Shown here one piece after another: positions 17,915-27,717 of a stretch of DNA of 64,000 nucleotides. The stretch comes from an uncultured Bacilli bacterium. Lineage in GTDB: Bacteria; Bacillota_I; Bacilli_A; RFN20; DUOF01. Positions within the stretch are counted from its first letter, which is position 1, and each line of letters starts with the position of its first letter. The translations under genes and the position numbers were made by a program. A model generated the notes under the pieces. The model saw only the letters and a list, made by a program, of their open reading frames with translations. It was not told the origin of the DNA and searched no databases. The DNA is taken from positions 620,001 through 684,000 of the forward strand of contig CAKPSD010000001.1 in assembly GCA_934183255.1 (NCBI GenBank). The letters are read 5' to 3'.

Positions 17915-18442
17915 TTATTCTTCTTCCTCATCTACATCAAATGTTCCTGTATAATAATCAATTTCATACATTAGTAATTCAGGTAAGTAATCAAATTGCA
18001 TTTCTTCTTCTTTTGTTTCTTTATTCCATAAAGAATAATAATAACAATCATCTTCATCTAAGCCAATAAGAACTAGAACTCCATCTGTGCTTTCACCGAT
18101 TAAAAGCATGTTATCTGGTACATTATATTCTTTTCTAGTATCTGCAACTAAGTTTTGATAATAAATTCCATCAACATATTTTTTATCAGATGTTAAGCTA
18201 AATAATTTAATATCAAAATACTTTCCTCCATTAGATAATAAATATACTTGGAAAAAATCAGCAGGGAATTCTAAACCTATTTTTGTTTCAACTTCTGTTA
18301 ACGCATCCATAACAGAATCATCTGCTCCTCTATATAAAGTTATATCATCTTCATATCCCAAAAGTGGTCTATACAAATTAATATATTCAGATCCTGATTT
18401 TTCACATGCATCAATAATCTCTTGTAATTCTATCTTTTCCAT
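17915..18442 (-). CDS. SMI1/KNR4 (SUKH) family protein
   Basis: A 175-residue soluble acidic protein with the SUKH pattern: VETKIGLEFPADFFQVYLLS, then NGGKYFDIKLFSL, a central YNVPDNMLLIGESTDGVLV and GLDEDDCYYYSLW. SUKH proteins are often immunity proteins against polymorphic or contact-dependent toxins, but solitary copies are common in Firmicutes and their role is unknown. No toxin gene is next to it: the neighbours are an SDR gene and whiA. AGGAGG precedes the ATG, and a TATAAT lies about 24 bases before that. The acidic C-terminus ends in EEEE-type residues. Confidence 0.85.
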   Translation of the reverse strand: MEKIELQEIIDACEKSGSEYINLYRPLLGYEDDITLYRGADDSVMDALTEVETKIGLEFPADFFQVYLLSNGGKYFDIKLFSLTSDKKYVDGIYYQNLVADTRKEYNVPDNMLLIGESTDGVLVLIGLDEDDCYYYSLWNKETKEEEMQFDYLPELLMYEIDYYTGTFDVDEEEE

Positions 18443-18524
18443 AAAATAATACCTCCTGTGTATATTTTGATTATAATTGATTTTTGTATTTTTTACATCA
18501 TTTACAACATTTTTTTAGTATTTA

Positions 18525-18533
18525 TGTTAAAAT
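18525..18533 (+). promoter_or_regulatory. Extended -10 promoter of whiA
   Basis: TGTTAAAAT forms an extended -10 element. A TTTACA at 18501-18506 is four bases too far for a normal spacer. Confidence 0.45.
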
Positions 18534-18558
18534 TAACAAGTAATAAAGAGGTGAAACA

Positions 18559-19497
18559 ATGTCTTTTTCAACTGATATAAAAAACGAGATAGTTAGATGT
18601 GAATATTCCCCAAGTGAAAAGATTGCACTTCTTTCTGCTTTAATAAAAATAAATGGTACTTTAAGCATGGGAAATAAATCAATAGTTGTTGATGTTAGAA
18701 CAGAAAATGCTAAGACTGCCAAACTTATATTTTTAATTATAAAAGAAAAATATAATATTGAATGTAGACTTTTAGTTTCTAAAAAAAATAAGCTTAATAA
18801 AAACAATGTATATATAGCTCAAATTAGAAATAATAGTTTAGAAATATTAGAAGACTTAGAAATATATAAAGATGGTAGTTTAGAAGCTTTACCTACCATG
18901 AAAATATTGAAGAAAGAAAATGATAAAAGAGCTTATTTAGCCGGATGTTTTTTAGCAAGTGGAAGCATTAATGATCCTAGTTCTAAAAACTATCATTTGG
19001 AGGTTTCTACTAGTTACTTAAGACATGCTGAATATTTACAAAAAATGATATCTAAGTTTAATCTTAATCCTAAAACAATTAAAAGAAGAAACAAATATAT
19101 TGTTTATTTAAAAAAGTCTGAAGAAATAAGTGATTTTTTAAGAATTATTAACTCTCAACTTGGTGTACTTGAATTTGAAGAGGAAAGAATAAATAAAGAC
19201 TATTGGAATTCTAATAACAGATTAAATATTTGTGAAATATCTAACGAAGTTAAAACTTTAAATTCTGCTAAAGAACAAGTTGAAGCAATAAACAAAATAT
19301 ATAATTATAAAAAAGAATATTTACTTGATCAAAAAGATAAACAAATTGCAGAAATTAGATTATCTAATCCCGAAGCTAATCTTCAGGAAATAGCAGATAT
19401 TTATACCGCTAAATATGATAAGCCTTTAAGCAAATCTGGTGTTAATCATCGTATTAGAAAAATAAAGCAAATAGCAAGTGAAATAAAAGGAGAATAA
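18559..19497 (+). CDS. whiA: DNA-binding protein WhiA
   Basis: WhiA of the Firmicutes type, which affects cell division and chromosome segregation; in Streptomyces the homologue controls sporulation. The 312 residues hold an N-terminal pair of LAGLIDADG-like repeats (for example RAYLAGCFLASGSINDPSS) and a C-terminal helix-turn-helix ending IADIYTAKYDKPLSKSGVNH and RIRKI. Usually it follows rapZ and yvcK; neither is here, and malQ follows three bases later instead. AAAGAGGTGAAACA precedes the ATG. Confidence 0.94.
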   Translation: MSFSTDIKNEIVRCEYSPSEKIALLSALIKINGTLSMGNKSIVVDVRTENAKTAKLIFLIIKEKYNIECRLLVSKKNKLNKNNVYIAQIRNNSLEILEDLEIYKDGSLEALPTMKILKKENDKRAYLAGCFLASGSINDPSSKNYHLEVSTSYLRHAEYLQKMISKFNLNPKTIKRRNKYIVYLKKSEEISDFLRIINSQLGVLEFEEERINKDYWNSNNRLNICEISNEVKTLNSAKEQVEAINKIYNYKKEYLLDQKDKQIAEIRLSNPEANLQEIADIYTAKYDKPLSKSGVNHRIRKIKQIASEIKGE

Positions 19498-19500
19498 TTT

Positions 19501-20979
19501 ATGGAAAGAAAGAGTGGAGTATTTTTAAGTATTTCTTCTTTGCCAAGTAAAGATGGTATTGGAACACTTGGTAAAAGTGCTTATAAATTTATAGATTTTT
19601 TAAAGGAAAGTGGCTTTTCATATTGGCAAATCTTACCATACAATCCAACTGGTTTTGGTAATTCACCTTATCAATCATTTTCTACTTTTGCAGGCAATCC
19701 TTATTATATAGATTTAAATCTCTTAATAAATGAAAAAATATTATCCATGAAAGCTTTTAAAGAGTATAAATACGAAAATAGTGAAAATATTAATTATGGA
19801 TTGTTATTTGAAGAAAAATTTAAAGTACTAAGAAAAGCATACAATAAAAGTTATAAGAGATTAAAGAATGAAATAGAAGAGTTTTGTAAAGAAAATGCTT
19901 ATTGGATAGAAGATTATAGTTTATTTATGGCTATCAAAGACCTTTTGAATGGATGTAATTTTTTATATTGGCCTAGTAAGCTAAAGAAAAGAGATACTGA
20001 AGAGATAAAAAAATATAAAGAGTTATTAAGTGAAGATATTAACTTTTATAAATTTATTCAATATTTATTTTATAAACAATTTAAAAATTTAATAGGATAC
20101 GCTAATGGACAAGGTATTGAATTAATTTGTGATTTACCTATTTATGTCTCTATGGATAGTAGTGATGTATGGGCTAACATAGATTTATTTATGTTTAATA
20201 GTGATTATGTCCCTAAATTAGTAGCGGGTGTTCCTCCTGATTATTTTAGTAAAACAGGTCAATTGTGGGGTAGCCCTTTATACAATTATAAAAAAATGAA
20301 AGAAGATAATTATTCTTGGTGGGTTAATAGAGTTAAATATATAGGTAAATATTGTAAAAATATTAGAATTGATCATTTTAGAGGATTTGAAGCATTTTAC
20401 GCAATAAAATATGGTGAAGAAACAGCGATAAAAGGAAGATGGATTAAAGGTCCTGGCAAGGAACTATTTGATGAAATAGAAAAAGAATCTCCTGATATCC
20501 ATATTATTGCTGAAGATTTAGGAGTAATAACAAGATCTGTTAGAAAACTTATTAGAGAATGTAATTATCCTGGAATGAAAATACTTCAATTTGCTTTTGA
20601 TGGTTCTAAAAATAATAGTTATTTACCTAAGAATCACACTCCTAATAGTGTTGTTTATATAGGGACTCATGATAATCAAACTTTGAAAGGTTTTGTTAAT
20701 GATTTGGATGATGAAAAAAAAGAATATATAAGAAGTTGTTTTAGATATAAAGAGAAAACTATAGAAGAATTACTTATAAAAGCATTATTTAAATCAAAAT
20801 CTAATTTAGCTATTATAAATGCTTGTGATATGTTACTTAAAGATGATAATTATAGAATGAATGAGCCATCAACTTCAAATGATAAAAACTGGAGTTTTAG
20901 ACTATTATCTTTAAAAGATTTACTTAAATTAAAGAACAAATATAGAAGATTAAATAAGAAATATGAAAGGTCTAATTAA
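19501..20979 (+). CDS. malQ: 4-alpha-glucanotransferase (amylomaltase)
   Basis: GH77 enzyme that moves maltodextrin chains between alpha-1,4 glucans in the cytoplasm. The 492 residues show the family start (GVFLSISSLPSKDGIGTLG), SYWQILPYNPTG, the nucleophile Asp291 in RIDHFRGFEAFY, and the acid/base Glu338 in IIAEDLGVI, followed by YIGTHDNQT. The ribosome site AAAGGAG overlaps the end of whiA, so the two are probably co-transcribed, an unusual pairing. No other glycogen or maltose gene is nearby. Confidence 0.95.
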   Translation: MERKSGVFLSISSLPSKDGIGTLGKSAYKFIDFLKESGFSYWQILPYNPTGFGNSPYQSFSTFAGNPYYIDLNLLINEKILSMKAFKEYKYENSENINYGLLFEEKFKVLRKAYNKSYKRLKNEIEEFCKENAYWIEDYSLFMAIKDLLNGCNFLYWPSKLKKRDTEEIKKYKELLSEDINFYKFIQYLFYKQFKNLIGYANGQGIELICDLPIYVSMDSSDVWANIDLFMFNSDYVPKLVAGVPPDYFSKTGQLWGSPLYNYKKMKEDNYSWWVNRVKYIGKYCKNIRIDHFRGFEAFYAIKYGEETAIKGRWIKGPGKELFDEIEKESPDIHIIAEDLGVITRSVRKLIRECNYPGMKILQFAFDGSKNNSYLPKNHTPNSVVYIGTHDNQTLKGFVNDLDDEKKEYIRSCFRYKEKTIEELLIKALFKSKSNLAIINACDMLLKDDNYRMNEPSTSNDKNWSFRLLSLKDLLKLKNKYRRLNKKYERSN

Positions 20980-21008
20980 GCCTTTTTATATTCTTTTTAG
21001 TTATAACT

Positions 21009-21037
21009 AAAAGACTTACTAGTTTAAGTCTTTTTTC
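21009..21037 (+). terminator. Terminator after whiA-malQ
   Basis: A nine-base stem (21010-21018 with 21025-21033) closes a CTAGTT loop and runs into a T-rich stretch. Confidence 0.85.
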
Positions 21038-21049
21038 TTTTCTGTTTTA

Positions 21050-21078
21050 TTGTTAAAAGAATGCAGAAAATATATAAT
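21050..21078 (+). promoter_or_regulatory. Promoter of ppdK
   Basis: TTGTTA (21050-21055) and TATAAT (21073-21078) are 17 bases apart; AAGGAG follows before the ATG at 21102. Confidence 0.75.
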
Positions 21079-21101
21079 AAATAACATGGAAGGAGAAAAA
21101 T

Positions 21102-23726
21102 ATGAGTAAAAAATATGTTTATTTGTTCCATGAAGGAAATGGAACTATGCGTAATCTTTTAGGAGGTAAAGGTGCTGGTCTTGCTGAAATGTCTAATTTA
21201 GGTCTTCCTGTTCCAGGTGGATTTACAATTACTACTGAAGCATGTATTAAATACTATGAAGACAATGAAACTTTAAGTCCTGAGATTCAAAAAGAAATTT
21301 TTGACACTTTAGCTGTTTTTGAAAAGAGTGTTGGAAAGAAATTAGGAGATCCTACTAACCCATTATTAGTTTCTGTAAGAAGTGGTGCTAGAGTATCAAT
21401 GCCTGGTATGATGGATACTGTATTAAACTTAGGTATCAACGATGAAATCGTTCAATCATTAATTAAATTTACAGGTAATGAAAAATTTGCATATGACTCT
21501 TATAGAAGATTTATTCAAATGTATAGTGATGTTGTTATAGGTTTACCTAAGAGTAGTTTTGAAAGAATCATTGATAAAATGAAAGAAGATAGAGGAGTTA
21601 AATTAGATAACGAATTAACTGCTGAAGATTTAAAAGAGTTAGTTTCCAAATTTAAAGCTTACTATAAAGAAGCTAAAGGTGAAGATTTCCCTACAGATCC
21701 TAAAAAGCAATTGTTAACTGCTGCAGAGGCTGTATTTAGATCTTGGAATAACCCTAGAGCTATCTACTATCGTCAAATGAATGAAATTCCTCATGAATGG
21801 GGTACTGCTGTTAACGTTCAAATGATGGTATTTGGTAACATGGGTAATGATTGTGCTACTGGCGTTGCATTCTCAAGAAATCCATCTACTGGCGAAAATA
21901 AAATTTATGGAGAATTCTTAATTAATGCTCAAGGTGAAGATGTTGTTGCTGGTGTTCGTACTCCTATGAACATGGAACAATTAGGTGAGGTTATGCCTGA
22001 TGTTTACAAACAATTCGTTGACACTGCTAGAAAACTAGAAAAGCATTATAAAAATATGCAAGATATGGAGTTTACTATTGAAAAAAATAAGCTTTATATG
22101 TTACAAACAAGAAATGGTAAGAGAACAGCTCAAGCTGCTTTACAAATAGCTTGTGATATGTACAATGAAGGTTTAGTTACTAAAGAAGAAGCTTTACTTC
22201 AAATAGAACCTAAACAATTAGATAACTTACTACACCCTACTTTCGATACTAAAGTATTAAAAGAAACTAAACCTCTTGCTAAAGCTTTACCTGCTTCACC
22301 TGGTGCTGCTTGTGGTAGAGTTGTATTCACTGCTGAAGAAGCTGTTGAATGGAAGCAAAAAGGTAATAAAGTTGTATTAGTAAGACTTGAAACTTCTCCA
22401 GAGGATATCGAAGGTATGCACGTTGCTGAAGGTGTTCTTACTGTTCGTGGAGGTATGACTTCTCACGCAGCTGTTGTTGCTAGAGGTATGGGCACTTGTT
22501 GTGTTGCTGGTTGTGGTGACATTGCAATGCATGAAGAAGAAAAATATTTCACTTTAAATGGTAAAACTATTAAAGAGGGAGATTACATTTCACTTGATGG
22601 ATCTACTGGTAATATTTATTTAGGTCAAATAGCTACAGTTCCTGCTACTATAAGTGGTAACTTTGAAACTATTATGAATTGGTCTAATGAATTCAAGAGA
22701 CTAGGTGTTAGAACTAACGCTGATACTCCTCGTGATGCTAAACAAGCTAAAGCATTTGGTGCTGAAGGTATTGGTCTTTGTAGAACAGAGCATATGTTCT
22801 TTGAAGCAGATCGTATTAAAGCAATGAGAGAAATGATCGTTGCTAAAACTGTTGAACAAAGAGAAAAAGCATTAGAAAAATTATTACCTATGCAAAGAGG
22901 TGACTTTGAAGGATTATTCAAAGCCATGGAAGGCGCTCCAGTTACTATAAGATATTTGGATCCACCTCTACATGAATTCTTGCCAACTGAAGAAAAAGAT
23001 ATCATTGAAATTGCTAAAGAATTAAAGATTTCTACAGAAGAATTAAAGCAAGTAATTGCATCTCTTCATGAATTTAATCCAATGATGGGTCATAGAGGTT
23101 GCCGTTTAGCTGTTTCTTATCCTGAAATTGCTGTAATGCAAACTAAAGCTGTAATTGAAGCTGCTATTAACGTGACTAAGGAATGTGGATATAAGATTGC
23201 TCCTGAAATTATGATTCCTCTAGTTGGTGAATTAAAAGAATTAGAATATGTTAAAAAGATAGTTGTAACAACTGCTGATGAACTAATCGCTAAGAGTGGT
23301 TTAGATATGCATTATAAAGTTGGTACAATGATCGAATTACCTAGAGCATGCGTTAATGCTGATGAAATTGCTAAAGAAGCTGAATTCTTCTCATTTGGTA
23401 CTAACGATTTAACTCAAATGACATTTGGTTTCTCTAGAGATGATGCTGGTAAATTCTTAAAAGATTATTATGATAAGAAGATTTACTTAAATGATCCATT
23501 CCAAAGATTTGACCAAGAAGGAACAGGAAAATTAGTAGCATTAGCTGTAGAAAAAGGTAAATCAACTAGACCTAATATTAAATTAGGTGTTTGTGGTGAA
23601 CATGGTGGAGATCCTAGTTCAATAGAATTCTTCCACAAAGTTGGATTAACTTATGTATCTTGTTCTCCATTTAGAGTTCCTATAGCTCGTCTTGCTGCTG
23701 CACAAGCTGCTATTAAGAACAAATAA
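21102..23726 (+). CDS. ppdK: Pyruvate, phosphate dikinase
   Basis: Interconverts pyruvate, ATP and phosphate with PEP, AMP and pyrophosphate. In anaerobes it often works in glycolysis in place of, or with, pyruvate kinase. At 874 residues it matches the bacterial enzyme. The N-terminal nucleotide-binding domain includes GNGTMRNLLGGKGAGLAEM. The swivelling phosphohistidine is His455 in GGMTSHAAVVARG, and the preceding Thr is the usual regulatory site. The C-terminal PEP-binding barrel carries SFGTNDLTQMTFG and GVCGEHGGDP. It is a monocistronic gene with strong signals. GC-richer codons are more frequent here than in the neighbours, as expected for a highly expressed gene. Confidence 0.97.
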   Translation: MSKKYVYLFHEGNGTMRNLLGGKGAGLAEMSNLGLPVPGGFTITTEACIKYYEDNETLSPEIQKEIFDTLAVFEKSVGKKLGDPTNPLLVSVRSGARVSMPGMMDTVLNLGINDEIVQSLIKFTGNEKFAYDSYRRFIQMYSDVVIGLPKSSFERIIDKMKEDRGVKLDNELTAEDLKELVSKFKAYYKEAKGEDFPTDPKKQLLTAAEAVFRSWNNPRAIYYRQMNEIPHEWGTAVNVQMMVFGNMGNDCATGVAFSRNPSTGENKIYGEFLINAQGEDVVAGVRTPMNMEQLGEVMPDVYKQFVDTARKLEKHYKNMQDMEFTIEKNKLYMLQTRNGKRTAQAALQIACDMYNEGLVTKEEALLQIEPKQLDNLLHPTFDTKVLKETKPLAKALPASPGAACGRVVFTAEEAVEWKQKGNKVVLVRLETSPEDIEGMHVAEGVLTVRGGMTSHAAVVARGMGTCCVAGCGDIAMHEEEKYFTLNGKTIKEGDYISLDGSTGNIYLGQIATVPATISGNFETIMNWSNEFKRLGVRTNADTPRDAKQAKAFGAEGIGLCRTEHMFFEADRIKAMREMIVAKTVEQREKALEKLLPMQRGDFEGLFKAMEGAPVTIRYLDPPLHEFLPTEEKDIIEIAKELKISTEELKQVIASLHEFNPMMGHRGCRLAVSYPEIAVMQTKAVIEAAINVTKECGYKIAPEIMIPLVGELKELEYVKKIVVTTADELIAKSGLDMHYKVGTMIELPRACVNADEIAKEAEFFSFGTNDLTQMTFGFSRDDAGKFLKDYYDKKIYLNDPFQRFDQEGTGKLVALAVEKGKSTRPNIKLGVCGEHGGDPSSIEFFHKVGLTYVSCSPFRVPIARLAAAQAAIKNK

Positions 23727-23746
23727 TTAAATACATAAAAGATTAA

Positions 23747-23782
23747 CAAAAAGGAACCTACCTGCCAAAGGTTCCTTTTTTT
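23747..23782 (+). terminator. Terminator after ppdK
   Basis: AAGGAACCT (23751-23759) pairs with AGGTTCCTT (23769-23777) around a nine-base loop; T run follows. Confidence 0.85.
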
Positions 23783-23835
23783 ATATGATTAAAATAAAAA
23801 AGTAGGAACTAGTTTGTTTCTACTTTTAAGTCTAA

Positions 23836-26256
23836 TTATTTTGTCGAATATTTAAGAAGTTCTGAATACTCTGTTGAGAATGCATTAGGATCAATTTGTA
23901 CATTTCCCTCTTTTGTTGCTTCTTTATATGCATTATCTGTGATTTCTTCTGTAGTAGCAATATTATCTTTTTCACTATTTTCATTAAGAATATCATCAAA
24001 ATTGAAATCTAAGTCATCAAAATTAAAGTCATCATTTGTTGATTCATTACTAGAACTTTTTTCTGAGTTATTACTATTTGTATTTATTGGTCCAATATCA
24101 TCATCACTCTTTGGTTCTTCTGATCCGCCATCCGTACCAAATATATCTTCCTTATCAAGTTTTTCCATTAGGTTATCTGATGTATCTCCACCATCTTCAT
24201 CATCTAAATCCTCATCATCTTTTGCCTTTCTAGACTCAATTAGTTCCTTTAAATCATATTTATTAATATCATCTATTAAATAATCAACTTCGCTTTTATT
24301 TCTAGTTACAATATCATAAAATCCATCTTTATCAAAAACAAATAAATTTGGATTCCATTTTGTTTCAATAATTTGTTCACCTTTATAATATGCTTTTGAT
24401 TTCCAGAATTCAGTTTGTTTAACTTTGGCTGGTTGAGTTCTAAGCAATTTTGCAATTGAAGTTCCAACAGGCAATGTCAATAATTCACTAGGAGTAATTA
24501 ATGCTCTTGCACTTAATGAGTATGATTCATTTTGCTTACCTGTTTGAGTATCCATACTTACATTAGTATCTTTAATTGTCTTTTCACCACATATTTTTGA
24601 GAAGTATTCAGCTGTTTCGTTATCATTTGTTGCTAAGAACACTTGTAAGTTACAGTTAGATCTAATAATTTCTGCTACATCTGGGCCATACTTTGCTCTA
24701 AGTTGGCTAAGTGCTTGAATGATTAACATGAATGATAATCCTCTTGAACGAGCAACTGTTATCTTATTATCCATACCAGGAATTACAGGCATGTTTGCAA
24801 ATTCATCTATTATAAAGTTTACAGGATGAGGACAAGCTCCTCTAATTCCTTCATCACCACTTGCAAGTTCTACTAAAGCCTTATAAGCTTGAGTAATAAA
24901 CAAAGATGCAAATATATGTCTATTTTCCTTTTCATCTGGGATAATTAAGAATACTACCGTTGGTTTTCTTCCTATATCTTTAAAGTTTATATCATTATTA
25001 CAAGTAATATATTGAATATCAGGGTCTGCAAATGATGTTAAGTCTGCCATAGCTGTTGCTATAATTGATTCTTGAGTACCACCTGTTGGAGCTCCTAAAG
25101 GTCCTTGTGCTATTCTTTTAGCATTTGATGATACATCTCTTATTGCAAAGTAAGACTTTAATTGATCCACTCTTAATGATAAAGTTGATGAAACAGTACC
25201 TAAATTAAATTTTTCTGCTGTTATTCCTAAATTAGGAATTTCACTATCTTCCAACATTGCTAATAGTAAACCTTGAACTAAGTTACTAGCCGATGTTGTC
25301 CAGAAAGGGTCTTGGGCTTTTCTTTTTGATTCTGCATAAATTGTTGTAACTAAATCACTAATAGATTCTTGGGCTTTTGCTTTCATTGAACCCTCTCTTC
25401 TTTCAGCCTCTGTCATTGCTGATTTTAGATTAGCAAACGCATATCCATTAAATTCATACCACTGTTCACAAAATGCAGCTTTACTTTCTGCTAATTGAAG
25501 TTTCCCTTTATAATCTTCTAATTTATCACCATGGAATTTTATTAAATCCTTTTGTCTTAATCCTTCTTGATATTCATCATACGCTATTCTACAAGGATTC
25601 CAACAACTTGATCTTTTTAATGGTTCTCTTAAATTTAATGTTAATACCTCATATCCTCTTTCTTGATATAATCTTGATTGTGAGTTATATAATTCTCCTT
25701 TAGGGTCTGTTACTACAATACTAGGTCTTAATGCACTTCTTGCTAAGAATTGCATAGTTGGTATAACAAATCTTATTGTTTTACCTGAACCAGTAGTACC
25801 TATAATTAAGCAGTGCACCTCACTTTTATAGTTTGCGAAAGTTCTTGCTCCTGAATCAACTGTTTGTATGACAAATCCATTTACTTTATATTTTCCAACT
25901 TCATCATATGCACATCTTGGAAAGTATGTATTTATTTCTTTATCAGTTAACCATCTAGCGGAACCTTTTTTATCCGATTTTACATCATATTTTGGATCCG
26001 TAATTTGTCTTGGAGTTGAAGAATTAACATTTGTCCATTTTATAAATAAAATAAATACAAAAATCGCGCATGCTCCTCCTACATATGTATAAAAGTTTTC
26101 AGTATTAGCTACCATTTTTATTATATCCATTGTTATATTAAACTCTTTTGTTTCCATATAAACAGCAAGAACAACACCAAGTGCCGCAAATACTGCTAAG
26201 CCGATTAATAATCCAATAACCTTAGATAAGAAACTACTTTTTTTCTTTTCTGGCAT
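23836..26256 (-). CDS. VirD4/TraG-type coupling ATPase
   Basis: An 806-residue type IV coupling protein relative. Two N-terminal membrane helices (about residues 10-30 and 50-70) are followed by the motor domain with Walker A IGTTGSGKTIRF, Walker B VNFIIDEFANMPVI, and RSRGLSFMLIIQALSQLRAK. The last 150 residues are a low-complexity, very acidic tail rich in Asp, Asn and Ser. The frame is open to 26358, but ATG 26256 (MPEKKKSS) with AAAGGGTG upstream is preferred. No relaxase, VirB4 or integrase genes surround it, so it is not in an evident conjugative element. VirB2-like proteins occur at 51.6-53.4 kb. The substrate is unknown. Confidence 0.88.
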   Translation of the reverse strand: MPEKKKSSFLSKVIGLLIGLAVFAALGVVLAVYMETKEFNITMDIIKMVANTENFYTYVGGACAIFVFILFIKWTNVNSSTPRQITDPKYDVKSDKKGSARWLTDKEINTYFPRCAYDEVGKYKVNGFVIQTVDSGARTFANYKSEVHCLIIGTTGSGKTIRFVIPTMQFLARSALRPSIVVTDPKGELYNSQSRLYQERGYEVLTLNLREPLKRSSCWNPCRIAYDEYQEGLRQKDLIKFHGDKLEDYKGKLQLAESKAAFCEQWYEFNGYAFANLKSAMTEAERREGSMKAKAQESISDLVTTIYAESKRKAQDPFWTTSASNLVQGLLLAMLEDSEIPNLGITAEKFNLGTVSSTLSLRVDQLKSYFAIRDVSSNAKRIAQGPLGAPTGGTQESIIATAMADLTSFADPDIQYITCNNDINFKDIGRKPTVVFLIIPDEKENRHIFASLFITQAYKALVELASGDEGIRGACPHPVNFIIDEFANMPVIPGMDNKITVARSRGLSFMLIIQALSQLRAKYGPDVAEIIRSNCNLQVFLATNDNETAEYFSKICGEKTIKDTNVSMDTQTGKQNESYSLSARALITPSELLTLPVGTSIAKLLRTQPAKVKQTEFWKSKAYYKGEQIIETKWNPNLFVFDKDGFYDIVTRNKSEVDYLIDDINKYDLKELIESRKAKDDEDLDDEDGGDTSDNLMEKLDKEDIFGTDGGSEEPKSDDDIGPINTNSNNSEKSSSNESTNDDFNFDDLDFNFDDILNENSEKDNIATTEEITDNAYKEATKEGNVQIDPNAFSTEYSELLKYSTK

Positions 26257-26350
26257 TTTTAACACACCCTTTGCTTCTTTTATATTATAATATTTATGAA
26301 AGTATTTATAAATAGTTATAAATGTTTTTTTATTTTTGAGAGGTGCTATT

Positions 26351-27691
26351 GTGGACAAAAAAATTATAGGAACTTGTATGGACTATACATACGATGGTAA
26401 AGGTATTGTAAAAAAAGATAAACTTGTTGTATTTGTTGATAATGTAATTAAGGGGGAAAAAGTAGAAGTAGAAATAATCCACTCTAGCAAAAATCAAACT
26501 TTAGGTAGGCTTGTAAATATAATAGAGGCTAGTCCTGATAGGGTTAAACCTTTTTGTTCATTAGCTAAAGATTGTGGAGGATGTGCCTTGCAGCACATTA
26601 ATTATAAAAAACAATTAGATTTTAAAACTAATCATGTTCAAGATTGTATTAGTAAAATTGCTAAATTAGATATTAAAGTAAATGATTGTATTGGCATGGA
26701 TAATCCATACAATTATAGAAATAAATCTCAAGTTCCTTTTTCTATGAATAACAAAAAGATATGTTATGGTTTCTATAAGCAAAATACTCATAAAATAGTT
26801 CAAATGGATAGTTGCAAAATTCAAACAGAAGATGCTGATGATATACTAAAAACAATAAAAAAGTTAATGGAAAAATATCGTATAAGCGCATATGAAGAAG
26901 ACAAAAGAAAAGGAACTGTACGACATGTTTTAATAAAAAAAGGATTTAGTACTAATCAAATAATGGTTGTCTTAATAACAAATGTTTTATCTTTCCCTAA
27001 TAGAAAAGACTTTGTAAAAGAGTTAGTAAAAACTTATCCAAATATAAAAACAGTTATTCAAAATATAAACACTAGAGATACTAATGTTATTTTAGGAGAA
27101 AAAGAAAGTGTTTTGTATGGTAGTGGTTATATTGAAGATATTTTGCTTGGTATTAAATTTAAGATTTCTTCTAAATCATTTTATCAAGTTAATCCTATAC
27201 AAACTGCTACACTATACTCAAAAGCCATCGAACTAGCAGACTTAAAGAAAACAGATAGAATACTAGATGCTTATTGTGGTATAGGTACAATTGGATTAAT
27301 TGCTTCTAAAAAAGTTAATGAAGTAATTGGAGTAGAAATAGTTGCAGATGCTATTAAAGATGCTAAAAATAATGCTTTAGTTAATAATATTGAAAATGCT
27401 AATTTTGTCTTAGATGATGCTAGTAAGTTTATGATTAACTTCTCTAAAACTACTGAAAAAATAGATGTTGTATTCGTAGATCCACCAAGAAAAGGGTGCG
27501 AAGAAAGATTTCTAACTTCTTTAATGAAATTATCACCAAAAAAAATAGTTTATATTTCTTGTAATCCTTCTACTTTAGCTAATGACCTTAAAATACTAAA
27601 AGAAAAATATGATATCAAAGTTGTTCAACCTGTAGATATGTTTCCACATACTTATCATGTTGAAACTATTGCCTTACTTCATTTAAAATAA
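26351..27691 (+). CDS. rlmD: 23S rRNA (uracil-5-)-methyltransferase, RlmD/RumA family
   Basis: SAM-dependent methyltransferase for a uridine of 23S rRNA. An N-terminal TRAM domain is followed by an iron-sulfur site (CSLAKDCGGCALQH, three of the four ligands visible here), the SAM-binding ILDAYCGIGTIGL and VDPPRKGCEE, and the catalytic Cys in YISCNPSTLANDL. About 446 residues, normal. The frame is open from a TTG at 26336, but GTG at 26351 lies seven bases from GAGAGGTG and is the more likely start. It is divergent from the VirD4-type gene. The exact target (RlmD or RlmCD type) cannot be decided here. Confidence 0.9.
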   Translation: MDKKIIGTCMDYTYDGKGIVKKDKLVVFVDNVIKGEKVEVEIIHSSKNQTLGRLVNIIEASPDRVKPFCSLAKDCGGCALQHINYKKQLDFKTNHVQDCISKIAKLDIKVNDCIGMDNPYNYRNKSQVPFSMNNKKICYGFYKQNTHKIVQMDSCKIQTEDADDILKTIKKLMEKYRISAYEEDKRKGTVRHVLIKKGFSTNQIMVVLITNVLSFPNRKDFVKELVKTYPNIKTVIQNINTRDTNVILGEKESVLYGSGYIEDILLGIKFKISSKSFYQVNPIQTATLYSKAIELADLKKTDRILDAYCGIGTIGLIASKKVNEVIGVEIVADAIKDAKNNALVNNIENANFVLDDASKFMINFSKTTEKIDVVFVDPPRKGCEERFLTSLMKLSPKKIVYISCNPSTLANDLKILKEKYDIKVVQPVDMFPHTYHVETIALLHLK

Positions 27692-27717
27692 AAAGCTGTG
27701 ATCACAGCTTTTTTTTA
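27688..27717. terminator. Bidirectional terminator after rlmD
   Basis: AAAAGCTGTGA and TCACAGCTTTT form a perfect 11-base palindrome flanked by A and T runs, between converging genes. Confidence 0.88.
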
